Positions 6,779 to 11,703 of a stretch of DNA of 11,703 bases are shown here, piece by piece. The translations under genes and the position numbers were made by a program. Location of the stretch: contig CALGLY010000622.1 in NCBI GenBank assembly GCA_937959095.1, positions 1-11,703 of the forward strand. The letters are read 5' to 3'. Origin of the DNA: an uncultured Saprospiraceae bacterium. GTDB taxonomy: Bacteria; Bacteroidota; Bacteroidia; Chitinophagales; Saprospiraceae. Every line of letters begins with the position of its first letter. The first letter of the stretch is position 1. Under the pieces are notes generated by a model. It was given only the letters and a program-made list of their open reading frames with translations, made no database searches and was not told the origin of the DNA.

Positions 6779-7057
6779 ATGACGACTAATATCATCAATA
6801 CAGCAGTAACTACAAGCACTCCCTCAAAGCAACAAGCATCTTTCAATACTACTACCGTATTACTCGTAGCGGGCGGAATGGTAGCAGTAGCGGCGGCTTT
6901 AGTAAATTTCAAAATCGCATTGCTACTTATGCTAGGTGTAGCGATAGGAGCGGCTTATTTAGAAATAAAGAAACTACAAGATTTGAGTTTCGATTTTGAA
7001 TTGGGAAATGATTTGATGACGGAGGTCGTGGCAGAGCTAGAGCAACGCAATGACTAA
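6779..7057 (+). CDS. Small two-helix membrane protein (paralogue A)
   Basis: 92 residues of an unrecognised family. The Thr/Ser/Asn-rich N terminus (MTTNIINTAVTTSTPSKQQ) is followed by two hydrophobic helices (about 26-43 and 45-61) joined by a very tight NFK turn, so a hairpin in the inner membrane is expected. The acidic C-terminal tail is SFDFELGNDLMTEVVAELEQ. A paralogue lies 85 bases downstream with nearly the same N terminus and C-terminal tail. The upstream leader is duplicated as well, which supports both the start codon and the reality of the gene. No enzymatic motif is visible. It might be a small membrane modulator; toxin-like or holin-like roles cannot be excluded but nothing specific supports them. 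Confidence 0.8.
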   Translation: MTTNIINTAVTTSTPSKQQASFNTTTVLLVAGGMVAVAAALVNFKIALLLMLGVAIGAAYLEIKKLQDLSFDFELGNDLMTEVVAELEQRND

Positions 7058-7109
7058 AAAAATGCCTTGAAAAAAACCGTTTCTAATAAAAGTTTAAATA
7101 AAAAAATAA

Positions 7110-7125
7110 GCCTACTCGATTAGGC
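7110..7125 (+). promoter_or_regulatory. Leader hairpin of second mini-protein gene
   Basis: GCCTA-ctcgat-TAGGC forms a perfect 5-pair stem with a 6-base loop, 16 bases before the ATG at 7142. It is the duplicate of the hairpin at 6748-6763 and lies in the same A-rich context (AAAAAATAAGCCTA). Confidence 0.45.
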
Positions 7126-7141
7126 GCAAAAAAATAAAATC

Positions 7142-7414
7142 ATGACAACTAATATCATCAATACAACAGCAGCAACTCCTTCTTCAACACAAAACGTAGC
7201 CTTCAATAACAAGGCAATACTACTCCTAGTAAGCGCGCTCGTAGCAGTGGTAGCAACTTTGCTAAGCTTCAAAATAGGAATGCTATTGATCGTAGGTATC
7301 CTTGCGAGTGGTGCGTATATCGCATTGAGTGAAATCCAAGATATGAGTTTCGATTTTGAATTGGAGAATAATTTGATGACAGAAATTGTAGCAGAACTGG
7401 AACAACGCAATTAA
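7142..7414 (+). CDS. Small two-helix membrane protein (paralogue B)
   Basis: 90 residues, the tandem paralogue of the gene at 6779. It keeps MTTNIINT, the two hydrophobic helices (about 24-42 and 44-62) around an SFK turn, and the tail MSFDFELENNLMTEIVAELE. The middle of the protein has diverged (LLLVSALVAVVATLL against VLLVAGGMVAVAAAL) but stays hydrophobic, and length is conserved within two residues. That is the pattern expected from selection on a real membrane protein. It is followed by a structured stretch and a terminator (7506-7549), so the two mini-genes probably end a transcription unit. Family and function are not recognised. Confidence 0.8.
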   Translation: MTTNIINTTAATPSSTQNVAFNNKAILLLVSALVAVVATLLSFKIGMLLIVGILASGAYIALSEIQDMSFDFELENNLMTEIVAELEQRN

Positions 7415-7441
7415 CCAAAAAGTAAATGCCCCAAGAAACAA

Positions 7442-7504
7442 ATTCCGTCAAGCGCAAGGTACGCATTGAAAGTGCGGAATGACTACTTCGCGCTTGATAT
7501 CAAG
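7442..7504 (+). ncRNA. Candidate structured RNA / 3' UTR element (possible pseudoknot)
   Basis: Two complementary pairs interleave: ATTCCG (7442-7447) with CGGAAT (7475-7480), and TCAAGCGC (7448-7455) with GCGCTTGA (7490-7497). The left arm of the second lies inside the first loop and its right arm outside, which is the order of an H-type pseudoknot. A competing hairpin (CGCA 7462-7465 with TGCG 7473-7476) and the 12-base palindrome CTTGATATCAAG (7493-7504) overlap it. No open frame of note covers it, and a terminator follows directly. It may be the 3' UTR of the mini-protein transcript or a small RNA. Not a family I recognise. Confidence 0.35.
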
Positions 7505-7505
7505 G

Positions 7506-7549
7506 CAGAGAAGCCTCAAAAAAGTTTGATGGTTTCTCTGTTTATTTTC
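7506..7549 (+). terminator. Rho-independent terminator after the mini-protein genes
   Basis: CAGAGAAGCC (7506-7515) pairs with GGTTTCTCTG (7531-7540), ten pairs including one G-U, with a 15-base loop, followed by TTTATTTTC. It separates the mini-protein unit from the lipoprotein gene at 7613. Confidence 0.75.
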
Positions 7550-7612
7550 AAGATAAGGACTTACTAACCATTAAGCACTTATGACCAAGTACTTAAAATA
7601 TAAAAAGACATT

Positions 7613-8197
7613 ATGAGATATTTTTTGCAACTTCTAAGCATTACGTTTTTACTTACATTGACTTCCTGTTCCACACAAGATAGTGAGCCAACTACTGTGC
7701 CTCCCGAGGCACCAGTAAAAACGGCTGTGGCGAGTACCAATGCTAAAGTCGTGCCGAATAAATTATTTATAAGTGCTACTTCCTATAGAGGCATCACGCC
7801 TGGTAGTGAAATTTCGATGCATGTAGGCTATACGCAAAAGTCGGAAATAAAAACACCAGAAGGCACTTTTGACATCTATAAAATTAAGGACTATAAAGAT
7901 GGATTTGCGGGCTATTTCCTTGCTGATCCGAGAGATGAAAGTCGAGTGGGTGATATTGTAATAGATGTAGCAGAGGCTAGAACTCTGCAAGGTATTCGCG
8001 TAGGCAGCACTTTTGCAGAGTTGCTAAAACTCCCCGAACTAAGTGTGCATGGCTCTGAAATGGAAGGTAAAACCTACGCGATTCAGTATCGTCATTCCTA
8101 CCGATTGGATATCGCTAATTTTAGTTACGACGTGGATATAAATAGCATTCCTGCCAATACTAAGATTACTGAAATTCGGATTAAGCGGAAACCGTAA
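7613..8197 (+). CDS. Small lipoprotein of unknown function
   Basis: 194 residues. SPII signal peptide: MRYFLQLLSITFLLTLTSC with lipobox LTSC and C19 lipidated. A Pro/Thr/Ala-rich tether (20-48) leads to a compact, mainly beta domain. Two similar phrases are spaced through it, ITPGSEI (about 60) and IRVGSTFAELLKLPEL (about 128-143), next to strand-like stretches YDVDINSIP and KITEIRIKRKP. The 'GI.xG....EL' phrasing followed by an 'I..I.I' strand resembles small lipoproteins of the DUF1131/YfeY kind, but that is an impression only. No catalytic motif is seen. It stands alone between two terminators (7506-7549 and 8272-8318), so it is probably monocistronic. No convincing promoter box was found in the 60 bases upstream. 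Confidence 0.85.
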   Translation: MRYFLQLLSITFLLTLTSCSTQDSEPTTVPPEAPVKTAVASTNAKVVPNKLFISATSYRGITPGSEISMHVGYTQKSEIKTPEGTFDIYKIKDYKDGFAGYFLADPRDESRVGDIVIDVAEARTLQGIRVGSTFAELLKLPELSVHGSEMEGKTYAIQYRHSYRLDIANFSYDVDINSIPANTKITEIRIKRKP

Positions 8198-8271
8198 GTT
8201 ATTATTTAAGGGAGTCGGCAATAAATAAGGTACCCATTATGGCGCAGATATTTTCTTCTTCTAAAGAATTG

Positions 8272-8318
8272 AAAAAATAAGTGCATAGCCTTCGCTACGG
8301 ACTTATTTTTTCGATTTT
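8272..8318. terminator. Strong, probably bidirectional terminator
   Basis: AAAAAATAAGT (8272-8282) is an exact inverse of ACTTATTTTTT (8301-8311), and an inner TAGC-CTTC-GCTA hairpin (8286-8297) caps it. The T-run and following CGATTTT suit termination on plus; the A-run at 8272-8277 gives the same on minus. It ends the lipoprotein gene and, from the other side, the minus-strand remnant at 8295-8589. Confidence 0.75.
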
Positions 8319-8589
8319 CCTGCCAAAGTGAACTTCATTATGTGCAGCATGCGTCATCTTTATAGTAGGTGCACCGGCTCCTGCTGGCAAGGTAGTGAGC
8401 ATCATATTACCCGGGCTTTTCGGTTCGGAGGTAAGTGCCATCCAATTGTAAAGCAGAAAGAAATTTCATCTCACTATTCTTAGCTAAAGTCACTTCAAAA
8501 ACATCTATCGGATGAATAGGAATGTTCATGCTTGCCTTCTGATCGAGAAAGAAAGAGGTTACCTGACTCTTTGTTACAAATCCCGACAA
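8295..8589 (-). pseudogene. Probable frameshifted 3' remnant of an unidentified gene
   Basis: The 568 bases between the lipoprotein stop and yicC have no intact gene. On the minus strand, one frame from 8589 to a stop at 8407 reads protein-like sequence (for example MKFLSALQLDGTYLRTEKPG). The next frame continues from the same point as NMMLTTLPAGAGAPTIKMTH and stops at 8295, inside the terminator hairpin. Dropping one base near CCCGGG (8410-8415) would join them smoothly as ...TEKPGNMMLTT... A stop lies directly upstream of 8589 in the first frame, and I could not follow a frame further up, so the 5' end is lost. The family is not recognised. Chance open frames are possible; the natural join is the main argument. 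Confidence 0.4.
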
Positions 8590-8738
8590 CTACGAGACAC
8601 TATATAACCCGATATTTATCGAAAACTCCAATTTTTGCGCCTCGATTCAGGGAAAAATAGAATCCAATTAGTTCGCATCTTATTTTTGTCTGACTACTTA
8701 CCTAAAAATCGTACTACATCAAATGTCAAAAAAAAGTG

Positions 8739-8746
8739 TTTCTTTG
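8739..8746 (+). promoter_or_regulatory. Putative -7 promoter element of yicC
   Basis: TTTCTTTG matches TAnnTTTG in all but the second base and lies 19 bases before the ATG at 8766. If it is the promoter, the GTG at 8736 lies upstream of the transcript and cannot be the start codon. Confidence 0.35.
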
Positions 8747-8765
8747 TAGTTACAAAAATACACCT

Positions 8766-9641
8766 ATGCTATTATCAATGACGGGGTATGGTAGAGCTAC
8801 CCAAACATATAGAGAGAAAACAATCACTGTAGAATTGCGCGCCCTGAATGGAAAATTTAGCGATTTACGCTTCAAAATACCTCAAAACTATCGAGAAAAA
8901 GAGCCTTTAATTCGTCGCTTAGTGATGGATAAAGTCCATCGTGGAAAAGTAGATATGCTACTCGAAATCAGTTCCGACCAAGGCGATGATGGCTATGGAT
9001 TGAATAAAGCTCTCTTTAGAAAATATTATCAAGAGCTTAACAGTATTACGGATGAATTAGGCATGTCTAAAGCCGATATGCTCTCTGCCATCCTCCGAAT
9101 TCCTAATGTGGTATCGGCGGCAGAAGGCACCGTAGATGATGACGAATGGAAAGCCGTACAACGTGTCATTAGGGCTTCTTTAGATACCTTTGCAGCATTT
9201 CGTAAGACAGAAGGAGATGCCCTAGAAGCAGATATGCGCCTCCGTATAGAAACTATACAAAAAACCCTAGAGCAGGTAAATCCATTTGATCTAGATCGTC
9301 AAGAACGCCTTCGTAAACGCCTTCGCCAACGATTTGAGGAATATAAAAGCAATGATACAGTAGACGAAAATCGCTTCGAGCAAGAACTGATTTATTACTT
9401 TGAAAAACTCGACCTCAATGAAGAAAAAGTACGCCTAGCACAACACTGTAAACATTTCTTAGAAGTATTAAACATCAAGCAGGAAATAAAAGGCAAAAAA
9501 CTCAATTTTATCAGTCAGGAAATTGGGCGCGAAATAAATACGATGGGAGCAAAGGCACACTCTTCCGATATTCAACGCCTCGTGGTAGTAATGAAGGATG
9601 AGCTAGAAAAAATTAAAGAGCAATCGGCTAATATTGTATAG
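8766..9641 (+). CDS. yicC: YicC-family endoribonuclease
   Basis: 291 residues from the ATG at 8766; a GTG at 8736 is in frame but would add ten residues before the family's usual opening M-x-x-SMTGYGRA. N-terminal YicC domain (about 2-160): ELRALNGKFSDLRFKIP, then EPLIRRLVMDKVHRGKVDM. C-terminal DUF1732 domain (about 205-291): FEQELIYYFEKLDLNEEKVRLAQH, KLNFISQEIGREINTMGAKA and a closing DELEKIKEQSANIV. Length and motifs match full-length family members (E. coli YicC is 287 residues), which have been reported as metal-dependent endoribonucleases acting in RNA turnover. In many genomes yicC precedes gmk (guanylate kinase); here it is followed by a terminator and a convergent tonB-like gene, so it stands alone. 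Family assignment is secure. Confidence 0.95.
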   Translation: MLLSMTGYGRATQTYREKTITVELRALNGKFSDLRFKIPQNYREKEPLIRRLVMDKVHRGKVDMLLEISSDQGDDGYGLNKALFRKYYQELNSITDELGMSKADMLSAILRIPNVVSAAEGTVDDDEWKAVQRVIRASLDTFAAFRKTEGDALEADMRLRIETIQKTLEQVNPFDLDRQERLRKRLRQRFEEYKSNDTVDENRFEQELIYYFEKLDLNEEKVRLAQHCKHFLEVLNIKQEIKGKKLNFISQEIGREINTMGAKAHSSDIQRLVVVMKDELEKIKEQSANIV

Positions 9642-9653
9642 TATTTTCAATAG

Positions 9654-9702
9654 AGCCTTCTACGTATATTTTTGTGAATAAAGACACAAAACGTAGAAGG
9701 CT
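9654..9702. terminator. Bidirectional terminator between yicC and the tonB-like gene
   Basis: AGCCTTCTACGT (9654-9665) is the exact inverse of ACGTAGAAGGCT (9691-9702). The loop carries a second nested pair, TTTTGTG (9670-9676) with CACAAAA (9685-9691). A short TTT follows on plus and TATTGAAAA on minus. It lies between convergent genes and could serve both. Confidence 0.7.
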
Positions 9703-9728
9703 TTCATGCATAAGGAATGAGAATTAGT

Positions 9729-9750
9729 ATAAGAGCATGTATACTCTTAT
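9729..9750. repeat. Small hairpin over the stop codon of the tonB-like gene
   Basis: ATAAGAG (9729-9735) pairs with CTCTTAT (9744-9750) around an 8-base loop. The right arm covers the stop codon of the minus-strand gene (9747-9749). There is no T-tract, so it may simply stabilise the 3' end of that message. Confidence 0.4.
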
Positions 9751-10664
9751 TCCAAACGAAATTTCACAGGCAAATTAAACTGAACACGCACCGCTTCCCC
9801 ACGCTGCCGCCCTGGTTCCCATACTAGATTTTTAGAATCCATCAACTTTACTACACGTAAAGATTCTGTGCCGCACCCTCCGCCTATATCACGCACTAGT
9901 TTTGCACCAGAAATCTTCCCCGTTTTTTCTACTACAAATTGTATGACACAAGTTCCTTCCACGCCATTTTCGCGCGCAATAGCAGGATACTTGATATTTT
10001 TGTAAATGAAATCTAGTAGTTTTTTATCTGCACATTGCTTCTTTTCTGCATTAGAGCCAAGCTGTTCGCAGCCTGGGAAGCGCGGCATTTCTTCCACTAC
10101 TTTAAAAATTTCATCTTGCACTATTTTCTTTGGCTCTGGCAATGGAGGTTGAACTACAGGTGCAGACTTCTTTTTCACTGCTATAATAGGTGTTTCGACA
10201 TCTGTTTTTTCATTGATTAACTGATCTTTGAAAACAAGAGTATCTATCTCTATATCATCATCAGGTACTTCTTCGATGACAGGTGGTGGTGGCGGTAGTG
10301 GCGGCTTCGGTGGTGGCGGACTTGCCGTTGGTGGAATCACTTCTACCCATTCATCTATAGGCAGTGGTCCAGATAAAGTTTCGATTTTAGATTCATGTTT
10401 TGTCCAACTAAAGGCAAGAATGACCAAACTAAGCGCGAGTGCCAATGCAACATTAAAAAACGTGCCACTCAAGTGAAAGACATCTACTTCTGGCAATTTA
10501 TTTCTGCCAATAAATAGAAAATCAGGACTGTCATCTTGTAAAAGATTACTTTGGGAAGATCGCTTTGCAAATAGGAAGCGAAGCACCACTATCAAGCCTA
10601 CCACAAACACAATAAGACCGAAGATAGCAGCAAGTAGCGTACTACCTGAAACAGTAATATTCAT
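9747..10664 (-). CDS. TonB-family energy transducer (paralogue 1)
   Basis: 305 residues. It has two hydrophobic helices at the N terminus: about 8-33, and about 67-86 within HLSGTFFNVALALALSLVIL, the anchor typical of Bacteroidota TonB. Next come a short proline-rich span (111-129, PPTASPPPPKPPLPPPPP), an acidic stretch, a second Pro-rich part (168-179), and a TonB C-terminal domain (about 213-305) with YPAIARENGVEGTCVIQFVV and VRVQFNLPVKFRLE. Known TonB proteins couple ExbB/ExbD proton-motive energy to outer-membrane transporters; no exbB/exbD or SusC-type gene is in the window. Four cysteines fall in or near the C-terminal domain (199, 211, 239, 264). The extra first helix is unusual because Bacteroidota TonB proteins usually start just before the anchor equivalent to 67-86. 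A tandem paralogue lies upstream, 269 bases away. Confidence 0.92.
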   Translation of the reverse strand: MNITVSGSTLLAAIFGLIVFVVGLIVVLRFLFAKRSSQSNLLQDDSPDFLFIGRNKLPEVDVFHLSGTFFNVALALALSLVILAFSWTKHESKIETLSGPLPIDEWVEVIPPTASPPPPKPPLPPPPPVIEEVPDDDIEIDTLVFKDQLINEKTDVETPIIAVKKKSAPVVQPPLPEPKKIVQDEIFKVVEEMPRFPGCEQLGSNAEKKQCADKKLLDFIYKNIKYPAIARENGVEGTCVIQFVVEKTGKISGAKLVRDIGGGCGTESLRVVKLMDSKNLVWEPGRQRGEAVRVQFNLPVKFRLE

Positions 10665-10683
10665 AAGTCTACGATTTTGAAAA

Positions 10684-10691
10684 AAAATGTA
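10684..10691 (-). promoter_or_regulatory. Possible -7 promoter element of tonB-like paralogue 1
   Basis: On the minus strand TACATTTT (10691-10684) differs from TAnnTTTG only in the last base and lies 19 bases before the ATG at 10664. No -33 TTG is evident. Weak evidence, helped by the terminator upstream, which means the gene needs its own promoter. Confidence 0.25.
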
Positions 10692-10765
10692 CTAGATGTG
10701 GCAGTCTATTCGATATGTATGGTTAGTTGTTGTTAAGTTTTTTTAGAAGGTATAGATTCCTTATC

Positions 10766-10800
10766 AAAAAAAAGACTCTGCGCCTCTGCGCTTGTCTGCC
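10766..10800. repeat. CTCTGCGC-type dispersed repeat fragment
   Basis: AAGACTCTGCGCCTCTGCGC contains CTCTGCGC twice in tandem after a run of A. Short 'CTCTGCGTCTCTGCG' sequences of this sort are scattered between genes in many Bacteroidota genomes. A related piece, TCTGTGTCTCTGAGTCTTTA, occurs at 2258-2277 inside the 5' end of the large lipoprotein gene. Confidence 0.4.
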
Positions 10801-10828
10801 GACAAAGTTCAATATGAAATATCAGAGC

Positions 10829-10869
10829 AAAAAAATGGCTATCTCTCCAAGTATCAGAAAGATAGCCAT
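10829..10869 (-). terminator. Rho-independent terminator of the second tonB-like gene
   Basis: On the minus strand ATGGCTATCT (10869-10860) pairs with AGATAGCCAT (10844-10835), ten perfect pairs with a 15-base loop, followed by a run of seven T (the A-run at 10829-10835 on plus). It is 65 bases past the stop of the gene at 10934, so the two tonB-like genes are probably separate transcripts. Confidence 0.85.
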
Positions 10870-10933
10870 GTGCTATGGAATAGCGATTGAGTCTCTTACT
10901 ACTTTTATTATAAAATAGTAGAGGACTTTACTA

Positions 10934-11703
10934 CTACTCTAAGCGATATTTAACAGGCAGGTTAAACTGTACACGTACATTACGTCCGCGTTGCTTACCT
11001 GGTGTCCATTTCAAGCCTTTGGTATTCATCAGTTCTACTACCCTTAGCGATTCTCCGCCGCAGCCCGCGCCAATGTCACGCACTACTTTTGCATCGGTAA
11101 TTTCACCTGTTTTTTCTACTACGAATTGTATTACACAAGTTCCTTCTACACCGTTTTCACGTGCAATAGCAGGGTACTTAATGTTCTTGTAGATGAATTC
11201 CAACATTTTCTTGTCCGCACACTGCTTCTTAGCAGCATCGTCGCCTGATTCGTTTTCACAACCTGGGAAACGAGGCATTTGCTCCACTACCTTGAAAATT
11301 TCCTCCACCTTTGGCTTTGGTGGTGGTGGTGGTGGTGGCGGTGGTGGTGGCGGTGCCTTTTCTACTGGCTCCGGTGCTTCCACTACCGTTTCTTCTTCTA
11401 CTGTCTGATCCACGAATTCCACCTCTTCTTCTTCTTCAATTTCTTCTTCCGGCACCTCCTCAATTACTGGTGGCGGTGGCGGTGGTGGTGGTGGTGGCGG
11501 CTCTGCTGTTCTAGGCGGTTCAATTTCGATGTCGTCCTCGAAATCCAAAGCATCCTCCGGAATAAATACCTCTTCCTCGTACTGTGTCCAGCTAAACGAA
11601 AGCACAATCAACGCTAGTGATAATGCTAGGGCGACATTGAAGAAAGTTCCACTCAAACGAAACGCATCCACTTCTGGAATTTTGTTTCTTCCTAAAAGGA
11701 GTG
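10934..11703 (-). CDS. TonB-family energy transducer (paralogue 2), 5' end cut by window edge
   Basis: 256 codons are visible. The frame is open through base 11703 and reads LLLGRNKIPEVDAFRLSGTFF before the anchor helix, matching FLFIGRNKLPEVDVFHLSGTFF (49-70) of paralogue 1. The GTG at 11671 is therefore an internal valine, and the true start, probably with another N-terminal helix, lies beyond the window. After the helix (NVALALSLALIVLSFSW) come an acidic stretch, an 11-proline run, a Glu-rich segment, a 12-proline run, and a TonB C-terminal domain ending VRVQFNLPVKYRLE. The cysteine pattern (PGC, QCA, GTCVIQ, AGCG) is the same as in paralogue 1. It has its own terminator downstream (10829-10869). 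The longer, more regular proline runs suggest a longer periplasmic reach than paralogue 1. Confidence 0.92.
   Translation of the reverse strand, partial: LLLGRNKIPEVDAFRLSGTFFNVALALSLALIVLSFSWTQYEEEVFIPEDALDFEDDIEIEPPRTAEPPPPPPPPPPPVIEEVPEEEIEEEEEVEFVDQTVEEETVVEAPEPVEKAPPPPPPPPPPPPKPKVEEIFKVVEQMPRFPGCENESGDDAAKKQCADKKMLEFIYKNIKYPAIARENGVEGTCVIQFVVEKTGEITDAKVVRDIGAGCGGESLRVVELMNTKGLKWTPGKQRGRNVRVQFNLPVKYRLE
11318..11353. repeat. Triplet repeat coding 12 prolines
   Basis: Twelve TGG/CGG triplets on plus (CCA/CCG on minus) encode an uninterrupted 12-proline run in tonB-like paralogue 2. Being in triplets, slippage would alter the length of the run but not the frame. Confidence 0.8.
11468..11500. 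repeat. Triplet repeat coding 11 prolines
   Basis: Eleven TGG/CGG triplets on plus encode an 11-proline run nearer the anchor helix of tonB-like paralogue 2. It is the second slippage-prone tract in this gene. Confidence 0.8.

Noticed and set aside
8239..8280. 13-codon frame (ATG to TAA) just before the terminator at 8272
   Set aside because: Too short, no leader-peptide features, and it runs into the terminator hairpin. Nothing supports translation.
8736..8765. GTG start at 8736 for yicC
   Set aside because: The family opening M-x-x-SMTGYGRA begins at the ATG at 8766, and the GTG overlaps the likely promoter box.
10727..10918. Plus-strand 63-codon frame between the tonB-like genes
   Set aside because: It covers a dispersed repeat and the minus-strand terminator; its translation is low in information and has no recognisable features.
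11193..11617. Plus-strand open frames rich in Gly, Trp or Val opposite the proline tracts, and the Gly-rich one at 10228-10476
   Set aside because: They are only the complement of the CCA/CCG proline repeats in the two tonB-like genes.
11669..11671. GTG at 11671 as start of tonB-like paralogue 2
   Set aside because: The frame stays open to the window edge and the upstream residues match paralogue 1, so this is an internal valine.

Overview
The window looks like chromosome of a low-GC Bacteroidota, most likely from the Saprospiria/Chitinophagales side. The signs are AT-rich leaders without clear Shine-Dalgarno sites, TAnnTTTG-type promoter elements, SPII lipoproteins, an AraC regulator fused to a multi-pass membrane domain, and two TonB proteins of the 'MPRFPGCE...YPAIARENGVEGT' type. 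No tRNA, rRNA, CRISPR array, transposase or phage gene was found. These taxonomic and family assignments come from memory of sequence patterns; no search was run.

Layout. (1) 1-3341, minus strand: two lipoprotein genes overlapping by 35 bases. The upstream one (3341-2286) looks like a TIM-barrel protein. The downstream one (2320 to beyond base 1) is a long helical-repeat lipoprotein with at least 773 codons open; it has no stop in the window and is cut by the left edge. The pair resembles an uncharacterised Bacteroidota gene couple and is the best candidate here for an undescribed system. (2) 3453-5963, plus strand: a tandem duplication of a seven-helix membrane protein fused to an AraC DNA-binding domain. 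Each copy is followed by a long inverted repeat that does not look like a terminator. (3) 6179-8197, plus strand: a secreted TonB-C-domain protein, two tandem paralogous two-helix mini-proteins that share a duplicated hairpin leader, a structured stretch ending in a terminator, and a small lipoprotein. (4) 8198-8765: no intact gene; it holds a strong terminator and what looks like a frameshifted minus-strand gene remnant. (5) 8766-9641, plus strand: yicC-type endoribonuclease, ended by a hairpin terminator shared with the convergent gene. (6) 9747 to beyond 11703, minus strand: two tandem TonB-like energy transducers. The second is cut at its 5' end by the right edge.

How the genes may work together. 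Most products are envelope proteins: four lipoprotein or secreted proteins, two membrane-bound regulators, two small membrane proteins and two TonB proteins. Membrane AraC proteins could sense an envelope signal and control a neighbour, with the divergent lipoprotein pair or the downstream TonB-C gene as the obvious candidates, but nothing in the sequence proves this. yicC is the only clearly cytoplasmic housekeeping gene. Three separate local duplications (AraC, mini-proteins, TonB) in under 12 kb is a notable trait of the window.
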